Made by a program: the position numbers and the translations under genes
The notes under the pieces: model-generated
Databases searched by the model: none
What the model saw: only the letters and a program-made list of their open reading frames with translations
What the model was told of the DNA's origin: nothing
In this document: positions 53,101 through 62,574 of the stretch, piece by piece
Position numbering within the stretch: the first letter of the stretch is position 1
How the letters are laid out: each line of letters starts with the position of its first letter
Source of the DNA: Salvelinus alpinus
Taxonomy: Eukaryota; Chordata; Actinopteri; Salmoniformes; Salmonidae
Length of the DNA stretch: 64,000 bases
Reading direction: 5' to 3'
Assembly: GCF_045679555.1 (NCBI RefSeq)
Contig: NC_092122.1
Coordinates: 7,435,503-7,499,502 of the forward strand

Positions 53101-56100
53101 GCGGTTTGGAACTCTTTCTTATTGGTCTATTAACTAATTTACCGCCTGGTGATGTCACCATGGAAGGCCAAAACTCCATCCCACCAAAACAGGCCGAAAT
53201 TTCAGGCTGTCTTTTCAAAAAGCTCTTACACTAAAAGGGTATTATCATCATTTTCACAATTTCACAGTATAATTCCAACCTCATAGTGTGGAAATATATA
53301 TAAAACACAGGAAAAACATGCTTTCGACTGCACTGGGCCTATAAGATGGACCAAGAGGTGAAAGAAAGAGGTGCTAGCTAGCGGAGTGGAACACTTAAAA
53401 AAATGAAGGAGAGCCGCACACTAGATGCAAAAATGTTATGTCCAACGTTTCAACAGACAAGCTGTCTTCATCAGGGTATAATGACAAACACTGCGGGGTG
53501 ACTCATTTATATAGTGTCAAAAGACACTTGTTTTTGGTAACGCAGAAGTAATGTAACAAGTTACTTTCCATAGTAAATAACGTTGTAACGTAACAAGTTA
53601 CATTTAAAAGTAACGGTCCCCAACACTGATCAAGGCATATAAGCTATATGATTGGCCAACGTTACGTACCCATCAGGAAATTGGCTTTTGATGCTGACTG
53701 TCCGTAATGCTGCTCTATGTACTTGGGCTTGTAGGTTACCATGCCGATGAGAGAGTTCAGCTGAATGATGGTCACACACAGGTAGATGAAGTACACTGGG
53801 TTCCCCAGGAGGGTTTTCAACGTTGGTATGAAATCTAGATTAAAAACAATCAGCAGAACATCATCACTCGTCAACAACATCATCAGTTGTCAAGGTCATT
53901 TTTGTCTACCTTTTTCCATACTATGGTAATTTCACCCAAAGCAACCTGAATTTAATATACCATTTTACCTGACCAGACTTTGAAAAAGCCTTTTTAAACT
54001 CCAATCATAATCTAAACCAGAAAATGTTCCAACTTCATCCCCATTCAACAAAATACCTTTGGCCATCTCCAGAAAGCCAGCTGGCTCGTCGGCTTGGTAC
54101 TTATGCTCCAGGAGAGGGGAGTCTTTGATGAAGCTAGTCTGCTCCGGGGTGCACTGGGCTGGGCCTCGGTCTGACGGGATGGGCAGGGAACGGGGCAGGA
54201 ACCAGAAGGGGATGGCTGAAAGCAGGGTGATCACCCCAGCTATAAGGTAACCTAACCACCAGGCCCCCACCCAACGAGCATCACCAGGGCTTATGGTGAT
54301 ACTCTCTATACAGCGAGGGGAGACACAGAATTTGATTTATTAGGATCCCCATTAGCCGACGACAAGGGTGACAGCTAGTCTTACTGGGGTCCGATATATA
54401 ACGAAAAATACATTACAGACAAAATACTTTACAATATACATACATTTAAAAACATTAACATGTAGTGTGTGTGTGCATCTATCAGTTACACATACATGTC
54501 AATACATACATATAACAAGAGAAGGCTATGGTGATAGTCTCTATAGAGGGAGGACAAGCACAGAGAGAGAGCTGTGACTGTTGGGGACAAAATACATTAT
54601 GAGTACACTAGCAACGTTCCTAGCGACAAGACTTACTGGAGAGAAAAAACAAGCACAGCACAGCTGCTTTTTGTGCATATCTTAACCATCTCTCCTGCTT
54701 TATATTGGTTACTCAAATTTAGTAGCGACGTCACCGCGCAGTGTTCTGGAGCACACTAGTTCAATTAGTCTGATAACCTAGAATCTAGAAGCATGAGCAT
54801 ACATAACATAACACTTATTGAACACAGTCAGCGAGTGCACTCTAGGAACGACAATGAACTTAACTCAGAGCGCTGTTTGTTAGTCTAATAGTAACAGAAC
54901 AGAGGTGTATGCCCTGTCTCTGTCTAAACTGGAGAACTCACTATTACAGTCCAAAAGTGTGTAGGCGGCCTAGACAGAATACTCAGTGTTTCGCTAGATA
55001 CCGGTTACTCACCCATGTTGACAAATCCAATGTCCACGTATATTTTGGCACACAGAGATCCCAGTAAATAGCCAAACACAGGACCAATGACTGCTATGGT
55101 CTGAACGCAGCCTGAAATATGAAAGACACACACACACACGCACATGCACACACGCACACACACAGCAATTTATTTATTATACTACCCAGAGACAGTTCCA
55201 TTAGGCAGTAAACAATAAGACGGGTGTGTGTGATTTTTAAAAGGTCAAAGAGATGCCTCTGCTTATCTGGAGCATTTGTCCATTCATGTTATCACAAAGA
55301 GCTAAATTAGCATTAACCAGCGATAGCACACACCTGCAGAGCAGATGTTTTGGTAGTGAGCAGCCCCACTTGAGTTAGAAGTTCAGAACGAGAAAGTGTA
55401 GGCTATATAGAAATAATTACACTCAAATTGAAAAATCATAAATCTAAATAATGACAATTTTTTATTATCCTAATCGAGATGTAGATTACATTTCACATTC
55501 CAGTTTTCAAACTTGTAAAAAAGGCTGCATGAGATTTCTGTTAATGTAACTGGCAATGGCAATGTCTGCTTTGCATGTAAAGCTGGGAGCCACTTGTGGA
55601 TTTGACAGCTCTAACGCAGTTCCAGCTATGCGGATGTTGGCTGAAGCGGATCTGATTGAATCGGACCCTTAGTGTATGAATCAGATTGTCAGATCTACGT
55701 AACATATTGTACTTCAAATCATGCACAGTGACATTATCTAAAATGTGTTTTGTTTTTCCAATTGGTCTATTACCAATGTAAAATGCAGCATTTTCCTCCC
55801 TGGCGAAATCATCTATATACGAGATCCCAAGGGGCTGTACTGGAGTCTCCCCAATCCCTCGTAAGACGTTCCCCAGGAACACATAGATCCACATGGAGAG
55901 GTTGGACTCTCCTTCACAACCTACTGGGAAGGGGGAAGGAGAGAGAGAATAGTTACAGCACTGTTTGTGTGTGTGTGTGTGCACGCGTATCCGTGTGTAT
56001 CCATGAGTACATGTGTGTGTTTGTGTGCGTACATTTGTGTGTGCGTGGGTTTGTGTTTGCGTGGTTGCATGCATGTATGCACATGACCATGTGTGCGTGT

Positions 56101-59100
56101 GTTTAGGTGACACACCTGTCCCTGTGCTTGGTCCCTTAGAAAGCGGGTCACCCGAAGCTAGCGCGGCGGGTGACAACAGACGCGCTGGACATGGAGAGAG
56201 GTTATTGGTTGAATTCACTGACGATCGGATTGACGTTTCGAACTTATAGCTGCGTACAAAACACCAATGCGACTGTTTAGCGAAGGGAGGGGAGAAAGCA
56301 CCACGTTATACAGTTAGAGAGGACAGAGACAAAGCAGAACATGAGTGCAATGAAACACTTAGGAAACAACGTTTTATACATTCAAGCACATCATGTTATA
56401 CGCGATACTAACGATAGGAAGAAGCTTTCCTGGCTTCCCCTGTAAAATACAAAACAATTGGCGACAATGTGTTTTTCGGAAAACATCACACAGCTGTAAA
56501 AATGCATATAGTAAAACTTCTCTTGGCATTCAGTAAAGAGACTCAATACAGTGCAGCATATATTCTTTAAGATTCACTATGTTCCCATCTTGTGGGAGGG
56601 ATTAAACATTCTGACTGATCAAACTTTCATGACCAAGCCAAGCTAATGAGAACACATGATAAAACACACAACCATGCGTCAGCCCACAAACGATGGTATA
56701 CAACATATAAAATATGTACAAAATACAGTATATTAGCATATCACTACAGAGTCACAGTGATATCTGTCCTTTCCCAGACATTATCCAAACACACAGAAAT
56801 ACAGAGCATTCGGAAAGTATTCAGACCCCTTGACTTTTTCCACATTTTGTTACATTACAGCCTTATTCTAAAATGGATGAAATACATTTTTCCCCCATCA
56901 ATCTACACACAATACCCCATAATGACAAAGCAAAAACAGCTTTTTAGAAATCTTTGCAAATGTATAAAATAAAATAAAAACTGAAATATCACATTCACAT
57001 AGTATTCAGACCATTTGCTTTGAGATTCGAAATTGAACTCAGATGTGTCCTGTTTCCATTGATCATCCTTGAAATGTTTCTACAACTTGATTGGAGTGCA
57101 CCTGTGGTAAATTCAATTGATTGGACGTGATTTGGAAAGGCACACACCTGTCTATATACAGTGGCTTGCGAAAGTGTTCACCCCCTTAATATTTTTCCTA
57201 TTTTGTTGCCTGGAATTAAAATGTATTTTGGGGGGGTTTGTATCATTTGATTTACACAACATGCCTCCCACTTTGTAGAAGCAAAATATGTTTTACTGTG
57301 AAACAAACAAATAAGACAAAAAAACTGGAAACTTAAGCATGCATAACTATTCACCCCCCCCCCCTAAGGTAACCTAACCACCAGGCCCCCACCCATATAT
57401 ACTTTATAGAGCCACCTTTTGCAGCAATTACAGCTGCAAGTCTCTTGGGATATATCTCTATAAGCTTGGCACATCTAGCCACTGGGATTTTTGCCCATTC
57501 TTCAAGGCAAAACTGCTCCAGCTGCTTCAAGTTGGATGGGTTCCGCTGGTGTACAGCAATCTTTAAGTCATACCACAGATTCTCAATTGGATTGAGGTCT
57601 GGGCTTTGACTAGGCCATTCCAAGATTTAAATGTTTCCCCTTAAACCACTTGAGTGTTGCTTTAGCAGTATGCTTAGGGTCATTGTCCTGCTGGAAGGTG
57701 AACCTCCATCCCCGTCTCAAATCTCTGGGAGACTTAAACATGTTTCCCTCAAGATTTTCCCTGTATTTAGCACCATCCAACATTCCTTCATTTCTGACCA
57801 GTTTCCCAGTCACTGACGATGAAAAACATCCCCACACCATGATGCTGCCACCACCATGCTTCACTGTGGGGATAATGATCTCGGGGTGATGAGAGGTGTT
57901 GGGTTTGCGCCAGACATTGCGTTTTCCTTGATGGCCAAAAAGCTCAATTTTAGTCTCATCTGACCAGAGTACCTTCTTCCATATGTTTGGGGAGTCTCCC
58001 ATATGCCTTTTGGCGAACACCAAATGTGTTTGCTTATTTAATTTTTAAAGCAATGGCTTTTTTCTGGCCACTCTTCCGTAAAGCCCAGCTCTGTGGAGTA
58101 TACGGCTTAAAGTGGTCCTATGGACAGATACTCCAATCTCCACTGTGGAGCTTTGCAGCTCCATCATGGTTATCTTTGGTCTCTTTGTTGCCTCTCTGAT
58201 TAATGCCCTCCTTGCTTGGTTCGGGAGTTTTGGTGGGCGGCCCTCTCTTGGCAGGTTTGTTGTGATGCCATATTCTTTCAATTTTTTAATAATGGATTTA
58301 AATGGTGCTCCGTGGGATGTTCAAAGTTTCAGATATTTTTTTATAACCCAACCCTGATCTGTACTTCTCCACAAGTTTGTCCCTGACCTGTTTGGAGAGC
58401 TCCTTGGTCGTCATATTGCCCCTTGCTTGGTGGTGCCCCTTGCTTAGTGGTGTTGCAGACTCTAGGGCCTTTCAGAACAGGTTTATATATACCGAGATCA
58501 TGTGACACTTAAATAAAGTCCACCTGTGTCCAATCTAACAAATGATGTGACTTCTGAAGGTAATTGGTTGCACCAGAGCTTATTTACGGGCTTCATAGCA
58601 AAGATGGTGAATACATATGCACGCACCACTTTTCCATTTTTTGGGGTATTTTCTTTGTTGAAACAAGTTATTTTTTTCACTTCACCAATTTTGACTATTT
58701 TGTGTATGTCCATTACATGAAAACTAAATAAATCTCAATTTAAATTACAGGTTGTAATGCAACCAAATAGTAAAAATGCCATGAATACTTTTGCAAGGCA
58801 CTGTAAGGTCCCACAGTTGACAGTGCATGTCAGAGCAAAAACCAAGCCATGAGGTCAAAGGAAGTGTTCGTGGATCTCAGAGACAGGATTGTGTCGAAGC
58901 ACAGATCTGGGGAAGGGTACCAAAACGTTTCTGCAGCATTGAAGGTCACCAAGAATACAGTGGCCTCCATCATTCTTAAATAGAAGTTTCGAACAACCAA
59001 GACTCTTCCTAGAGCTGGCCGCCCGGCCAAACTGGGGAGAAAGGCCTTGGTCAGGGAAGTGACCAAGAACCGATGGTCATGCTGATAGAGCTGTAGAGTT

Positions 59101-60396
59101 CCTCTGTGGAGATGGGAGAACCTTCCAGAAGGACAACCATCTCTGCAGCACTCCACCAAATCAGGCCTTTATGTTAGAGTGGCCAGACGGAATCCACTCC
59201 TCAGTAAAAGTTACATGACTGCCCGCTTGGAGTTTGCCAAAAGGAAATGAAAGACTCTCAGACAATGAGAAACAAGATTCTCTAGTCTGATGAAACCATG
59301 ATTGAACTCTTTGGCCTGGAGGAAACCTGGCACCATCCCTACGGTGAAGCATGGTGTTGGCAACATCATGCTGTGGAATGTTTTTCAGCGGCAGGGACTG
59401 GGAGACTAGTCAGGATCGAGGGAAAGATGAAAGGAGCAAAGTACAGAGAGATCCTCGATGACAACCTGCTCCAAAGCGCTCAGGGCCTCTGACTGGGGCG
59501 AAGGTTCACCTTCCAACAGGACAACGACCCTAAGCACACACCCAAGACAACGCGGGAGTGGCTTCGGGACAAGTCTCTGAATGTCCTTGAGTGGACCAGA
59601 CAGAGCTCGGACTTGAACCCGATAAAACATCTCTGGAGAGACCTGAAATAGCTGTGCAGCAACGCTCCCCATCCAACTTGACATAGCTTGAGAGGATCTG
59701 CAGAGAAGAATGGGAGAAACTCCCCAAATACAGGTGTGGCAAGCTTGTAGCGTCATACCCAAGAAGACTCAAGGCTTTAATCGCTTCCAAAGGTGCTTCA
59801 ACAAAGTACTGAGTAAAGGTTCTGAATACTATGTAAATGTGATATTTCCATTTTTCATTTTTATTATACATTTGCAAAAATTCCTAAAAACTTGTTTTTG
59901 CTTTGTCATTATGGGATATTGTGTGTAGATTGATGAGGAAACAAGATTTAATACATTTGAGAATAAAGCTGTAAAAAAAATTGGAAAAAGTCAAGGGGTC
60001 TGAATACTTTTTGAATGCACTTTAGACTGACATTTCCCTTAAACACAGGATAACTGGAAACGTGATTCAGACTAGAGTACACACACAGGCACGCACTTAT
60101 CCAGATAAGCTTTAGCTTACTGTACCACAAGTGCATTCAGAAAAGCATTTCACAATAACATCTGCTAAATATGTGTATGTGATCATTTTATTTGAAAAGG
60201 AAGCTGGAAACGCAAGCATTGTAAGTTAATCCTCCTTCAAAATAAAAGTCAGTAAAACCTCACCGTCCGATGAGGAAGTGTGGCAGAGCGATGATGAATG
60301 TTCCCACGGCCATCAGTACACAGCCCATGGCTATGATCTTGGGCCGATGCAGCTTTGCACCAAAGTAACTCACGAATGCTATCACCAACAGGTTAC
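42229..60396 (-). CDS. slco1c1: Solute carrier organic anion transporter, SLCO1 family, SLCO1C1-like (last twelve coding exons, partial)
   Basis: Plasma-membrane sodium-independent transporter of the OATP family; OATP1C1 carries thyroxine and conjugated steroids. Exons right to left: 60396-60264, 56249-56116, 55920-55774, 55111-55013, 54305-54057, 53834-53670, 50382-50187, 48977-48812, 48484-48300, 43323-43259, 42820-42703, 42469-42229 (stop at 42229-42231). Every border is AG/GT and phases close over 1,898 nt, about 632 residues. Recognisable parts: [66 protein letters not shown] (OATP signature region), [35 protein letters not shown], then the cysteine-rich Kazal-like extracellular loop in the 48977 and 48484 exons, and the last transmembrane segments and cytosolic tail ([20 protein letters not shown]). 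The first coding exons (about 90 residues) are outside the window. Fish have several SLCO1 paralogues, so the exact symbol (1c1, 1d1, 1e1, 1f) is less sure than the family. CA/GT repeats sit beside several splice sites. Confidence 0.88.
43636..44300 (-). mobile_element. LINE 3' end sharing its tail with the tRNA SINEs
   Basis: The coding C-terminus on the minus strand ([52 protein letters not shown]) is followed by a 3' UTR with an imperfect CAACATGGTAGCAACA repeat block (43800-43935) and a tail with TTGTTCTTAACTGACTTG. This tail is the one found in the SINEs at 5045, 11110 and 63521. Confidence 0.85.
44847..46859. mobile_element. Outer TIR element with nested transposon
   Basis: Ends GTTGCAACCATAGAG (44847) and CTCTATGGTTGCAAC (46845-46859) are inverse. 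Removing 45174-46611 leaves about 575 bp with no coding capacity. Confidence 0.75.
45174..46611. mobile_element. Inner non-autonomous DNA transposon
   Basis: Inverted ends AACTTCTTATGGCTGCA and TGCAGCCATAAGAAGT, about 1.44 kb. No long open frame. It contains two related segments (GAAGATCAGCAAAGGTAAGTG near 45896 and GAAGATCATCAAAGGTTAGTG near 46293), so part of it is internally duplicated. Confidence 0.75.
47199..48163. mobile_element. TIR element, second copy of the 37651-41775 family
   Basis: The left arm GGTTACACCTTGCATTAACATG-like sequence at 47205 and the right arm CATGTTAGAACCAGGTACAA at 48136 are inverse, and internal GATCAGGACAACGGACGC matches the other copy. 965 bp without transposase. 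Confidence 0.65.
48261..48293. repeat. (GT)n microsatellite beside an slco1 donor
   Basis: Imperfect GT run; on the minus strand it is (CA)n starting at about intron position +7 after the exon ending at 48300. Confidence 0.9.
48680..48780. repeat. Perfect-arm foldback repeat
   Basis: The arms of about 45 bases (ending CTATATAGTGTACTACTTTT and beginning AAAAGTAGTACACTATATAG) surround a loop of about 10 bases. Cleanest member of the family also at 3971-4160. Confidence 0.88.
49161..49869 (+). mobile_element. Deleted Tc1-like transposon (family 1)
   Basis: Ends CCTGAACAAAAATAC and TATTTTTGTTCAGTA. The N-terminal transposase domain ([20 protein letters not shown]) is joined by a large deletion to the 3' end region ([11 protein letters not shown]). 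Confidence 0.88.
50111..50177. repeat. (TG)n microsatellite beside an slco1 donor
   Basis: About 33 TG units, uninterrupted. On the minus strand it is (CA)n beginning at about position +9 of the intron after the exon ending at 50187. Confidence 0.97.
51763..52334. mobile_element. Deleted Tc1 derivative inside the hAT element (family 6)
   Basis: Ends CAGCGCCTTCGGAAAGTATT and the decayed inverse AGTACTTTCTGGAGGAACTG, with TA outside. Lacks most of the transposase. Confidence 0.85.
52502..52820. mobile_element. hAT-type MITE nested in the hAT element
   Basis: Ends CAGGGATCGGCAAC and GTTGCCTACCCTTG, with near-matching 8-bp flanks (CACTAGGC at 52494, CACAAGGC at 52821). Confidence 0.65.
55955..56100. 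repeat. Imperfect GT/GTGC-rich microsatellite in slco1 intron
   Basis: Long degenerate GT tract between two slco1 exons (55920 and 56116); open frames read across it are artefacts. Confidence 0.85.
57163..58803 (-). mobile_element. Full-length Tc1-like transposon inserted at TA in another Tc1 (family 7)
   Basis: Ends CAGTGGCTTGCGAAAGTGTT (57163) and ACTTTTGCAAGGCACTG (58786-58802), flanked by TA. Transposase on the minus strand: 58281-58045 ([23 protein letters not shown] binding), 58023-57610 ([35 protein letters not shown]), 57623-57351 ([18 protein letters not shown]). One frameshift near 57615 and one near 58035. A 31-bp piece of an slco1 exon is embedded at 57365-57395. Confidence 0.92.
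57365..57395 (-). other. 31-bp copy of an slco1 exon inside a Tc1 element
   Basis: Identical base for base to 54243-54273, which encodes [10 protein letters not shown] in the slco1 exon 54057-54305. It replaces a few bases of the Tc1 sequence between its C-tract and TATATACTTTATAGAGCC. Same orientation as the source, 3,122 bp away. Confidence 0.9.
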
Positions 60397-60639
60397 CTGG
60401 TAGGGGGACAGACAGACACAGAATTTGACTGTTCTTAGCTGCCATTTAAATTCTCAAATTGACAAATCTGATGAATCGAGATACAATTTAGAAATTATTC
60501 TAGTTACAACTCTATTTGGATTCCGTTCCTGAATGGATTCTTGAATTGTCGAGTTGACATGGAACTGACCCAAGCTCTGATACAATGGTCTGCTTCGATT
60601 TATTCACAATCACAATGCCTAATTCCTCTAATTGATGTA

Positions 60640-62188
60640 CAGTTGAACTATAGTTTTGGCAAGTCGGTTAGGACATCTTCTTTGTGCATGACACGAGTCA
60701 TTTTTCCAACAATTGTTTACAGACAGATTATTTCACTTGTAATTCACTGTATCACAATTCCAGTGGGTCAGAAGTTTACATACACTAAGTTGACTGTGTA
60801 TTTAAACAGCTTGGAAAATTCCAGAAAATTATGTCATGGCTTTAGAAGCTTCTGATAGGCTAATTGACATTATTTGAGTCAATTGGAGGTGTACCTGTGG
60901 ATGTATTTCAAGGCCCACCTTCAAACTCAGTGCCTCTTTGCTTGACATTATGGGAAAATCAAAAGAAATAAGCCAAGACCTCAGGAAAACAAATTATAGA
61001 CCGCCACAAGTCTCGTTCTTCCTTGGGAGCAATTTCCAAATGCCTGAATGTACCACGTTCATCTGTACAAACAACAGTACGCAAGTATAAACACCATGGG
61101 ACCACGCAGCCGTCATACCGCTCAGTGTTCTGTCTTCTAGAGATTAACCTACTTTGGTGCGAAAAGTGCAAATCAATCCCAGAACAACAGCAAAGGACCT
61201 TGTGAAGATGCTGGAGGAAACAGGTACAAAAGTATCTATATCCACAGTAAAACAAGTCCTATATCGACATAACCAGAAAGACAGCTCAGCAAGGAAGAAG
61301 CCACTGCTCCAAAACCGCCATAAAAAGCCAGACTATGGTTTGCAACTGCACATGGGGATAAAGATCGTCTTTTTTGGAGAAATGTCCTCTGGTCTGATGA
61401 AACAAAAATAGAACTGTTTGGCCATAATGACCGTCGTTATGTTTGGAGGAAAAAGCAGGAGGCTTGCAAGCAGAACAACACCATCCCAACCGTGAAGCAC
61501 GGGGGTGGCAGCATCATGTTGTGGGGGTGGTTTGCTGCAGGAGGGACTGGTGCACTTCACAAAATAGATGGCATCATGACAAAGGAAAATTATGTGGATA
61601 TATTGAAGCAACATCTCAAGATATCAGTCAGGAAGTTAAAGATTGGTCGCAAACGGGTCTTCCAAATAGACAATGACCCCAAGCATACTTCCAAAGTTGT
61701 GGCTAAATGGCTCAAGGACAACAAAGCCAAGGTATTGGAGTTGCCATCACAAAGCCCTGACCTCAATCCTATAGAAAATTTGTGGACAGAACTGAAAAAG
61801 CGTGTGCCAGCAAGGAGACCTACAAACCTGACTCAGTTACACCAGCTCTGTCAGGAGGAATGGGCCAAAATTCACCCAACTTATTGTGGGAAGCTTGTGG
61901 AAGGCTACCCGAAACGTTTGACCCAAGTTAAACAATTTAAAGGCAATGCTACCAAATACGAATTGAGTGTATGTAAACTTCTCACCCACTGGGAATGTGA
62001 TGAAAGAAATAAAAGCTGAAATAATTAATTCTCTACAATTTTTCTGACATTTCACATTCTTAAAATAAAGTGGTGATCCTAACTGACCTAAAACAGGGAA
62101 TTTTTACTAGGATCAAATGTCAGGAATTGTGAAAAACTGAGTTTAAATGTATTTGGCCAAGGTGTATGTAAACTTCCGACTTCAACTG
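60640..62188 (+). mobile_element. Tc1-like transposon of the Sleeping Beauty-related salmonid family, nearly full length
   Basis: Ends CAGTTGAACTATAGTTTTGG and AACTTCCGACTTCAACTG, TA on both sides, with long IR/DR-type ends (GTGGGTCAGAAGTTTACATA internal repeat). Transposase pieces on the plus strand: 60954 ([12 protein letters not shown]), 61023-61140 (LGAISKCLNVPRSSVQTTVR), 61154-61320 (RKVQINPRTTAKDLVKMLEE), 61360-61420 (first aspartate region), 61492-62019 in one open frame ([50 protein letters not shown]). At least three frameshifts. I compared only by recognition. Confidence 0.92.
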
Positions 62189-62574
62189 TAAGTGTGTTGC
62201 CATGGTGATTTACAACATAGTGGCAACGTTGGTTTCCTAATTCCCACTATAGAGTGAGTCCTCACGAAACCCAGACAAAAAAAGGACATATTTGTATCTA
62301 AAAACATAATTGAGAAATAATGAATCAAACTTGGCATATTTCTTTCATTTTAGCCTCCCTTAAGACTCCATAATGTCTCATCTGTAGGTGCTACAAAGCA
62401 AAAATTTGTGTCATATGAAGCTTTACCGCTTCCTCTGTAATATGAGTAGTATTTTGATTTCAATAACAGATATTTTCAATAATATATTAATATAGAAAAA
62501 TATAAACATGTATTTTCCGAATGAACTGCCAATGTATTTTGCAAGTGTTTCAATATATTGTTGTAAATAATATA
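62189..62574. other. Unassigned slco1 intron DNA
   Basis: AT-rich, no exon or transposon recognised. Confidence 0.4.

Larger units (their letters stand above)
51085..53628. mobile_element. hAT transposon with perfect 8-bp target duplication
   Basis: Ends CAGTGTCGGAGGTAACG and the inverse-related ACGGTCCCCAACACTG, flanked by ATCAAGGC at 51077-51084 and 53629-53636. Sub-terminal GTTACTTTTAAATG-type motifs match fish hAT elements. No transposase frame recognised. Holds a Tc1 (51763-52334) and a second MITE (52502-52820). Confidence 0.85.
56808..60026 (+). mobile_element. Tc1-like transposon (family 5) split by another Tc1
   Basis: The left part 56808-57162 and right part 58804-60026 form one element. 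It starts near CATTCGGAAAGTATTCAGAC and ends GAATACTTTTTGAATGCACT. Transposase on the plus strand is frameshifted: start region near 58850, DDE pieces ([17 protein letters not shown] at about 59437, then [10 protein letters not shown]- and [13 protein letters not shown]-like segments). Confidence 0.88.

Noticed and set aside
53380-53520. Separate retroelement (segment with AGCTGTCTTCATCAGGG)
   Set aside because: It looks repetitive, but I could not define ends or family, so it is left within the hAT element.
55541-56218. 225-codon minus-strand frame as a novel protein
   Set aside because: It is two slco1 exons (56116-56249 and 55774-55920) read through the GT-repeat intron between them.
57351-57623. 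Transporter-like protein end ([10 protein letters not shown]) as a separate slco1 exon
   Set aside because: Only 31 bp match, no splice sites surround it, and it is embedded in Tc1 sequence; treated instead as an exon fragment copy.
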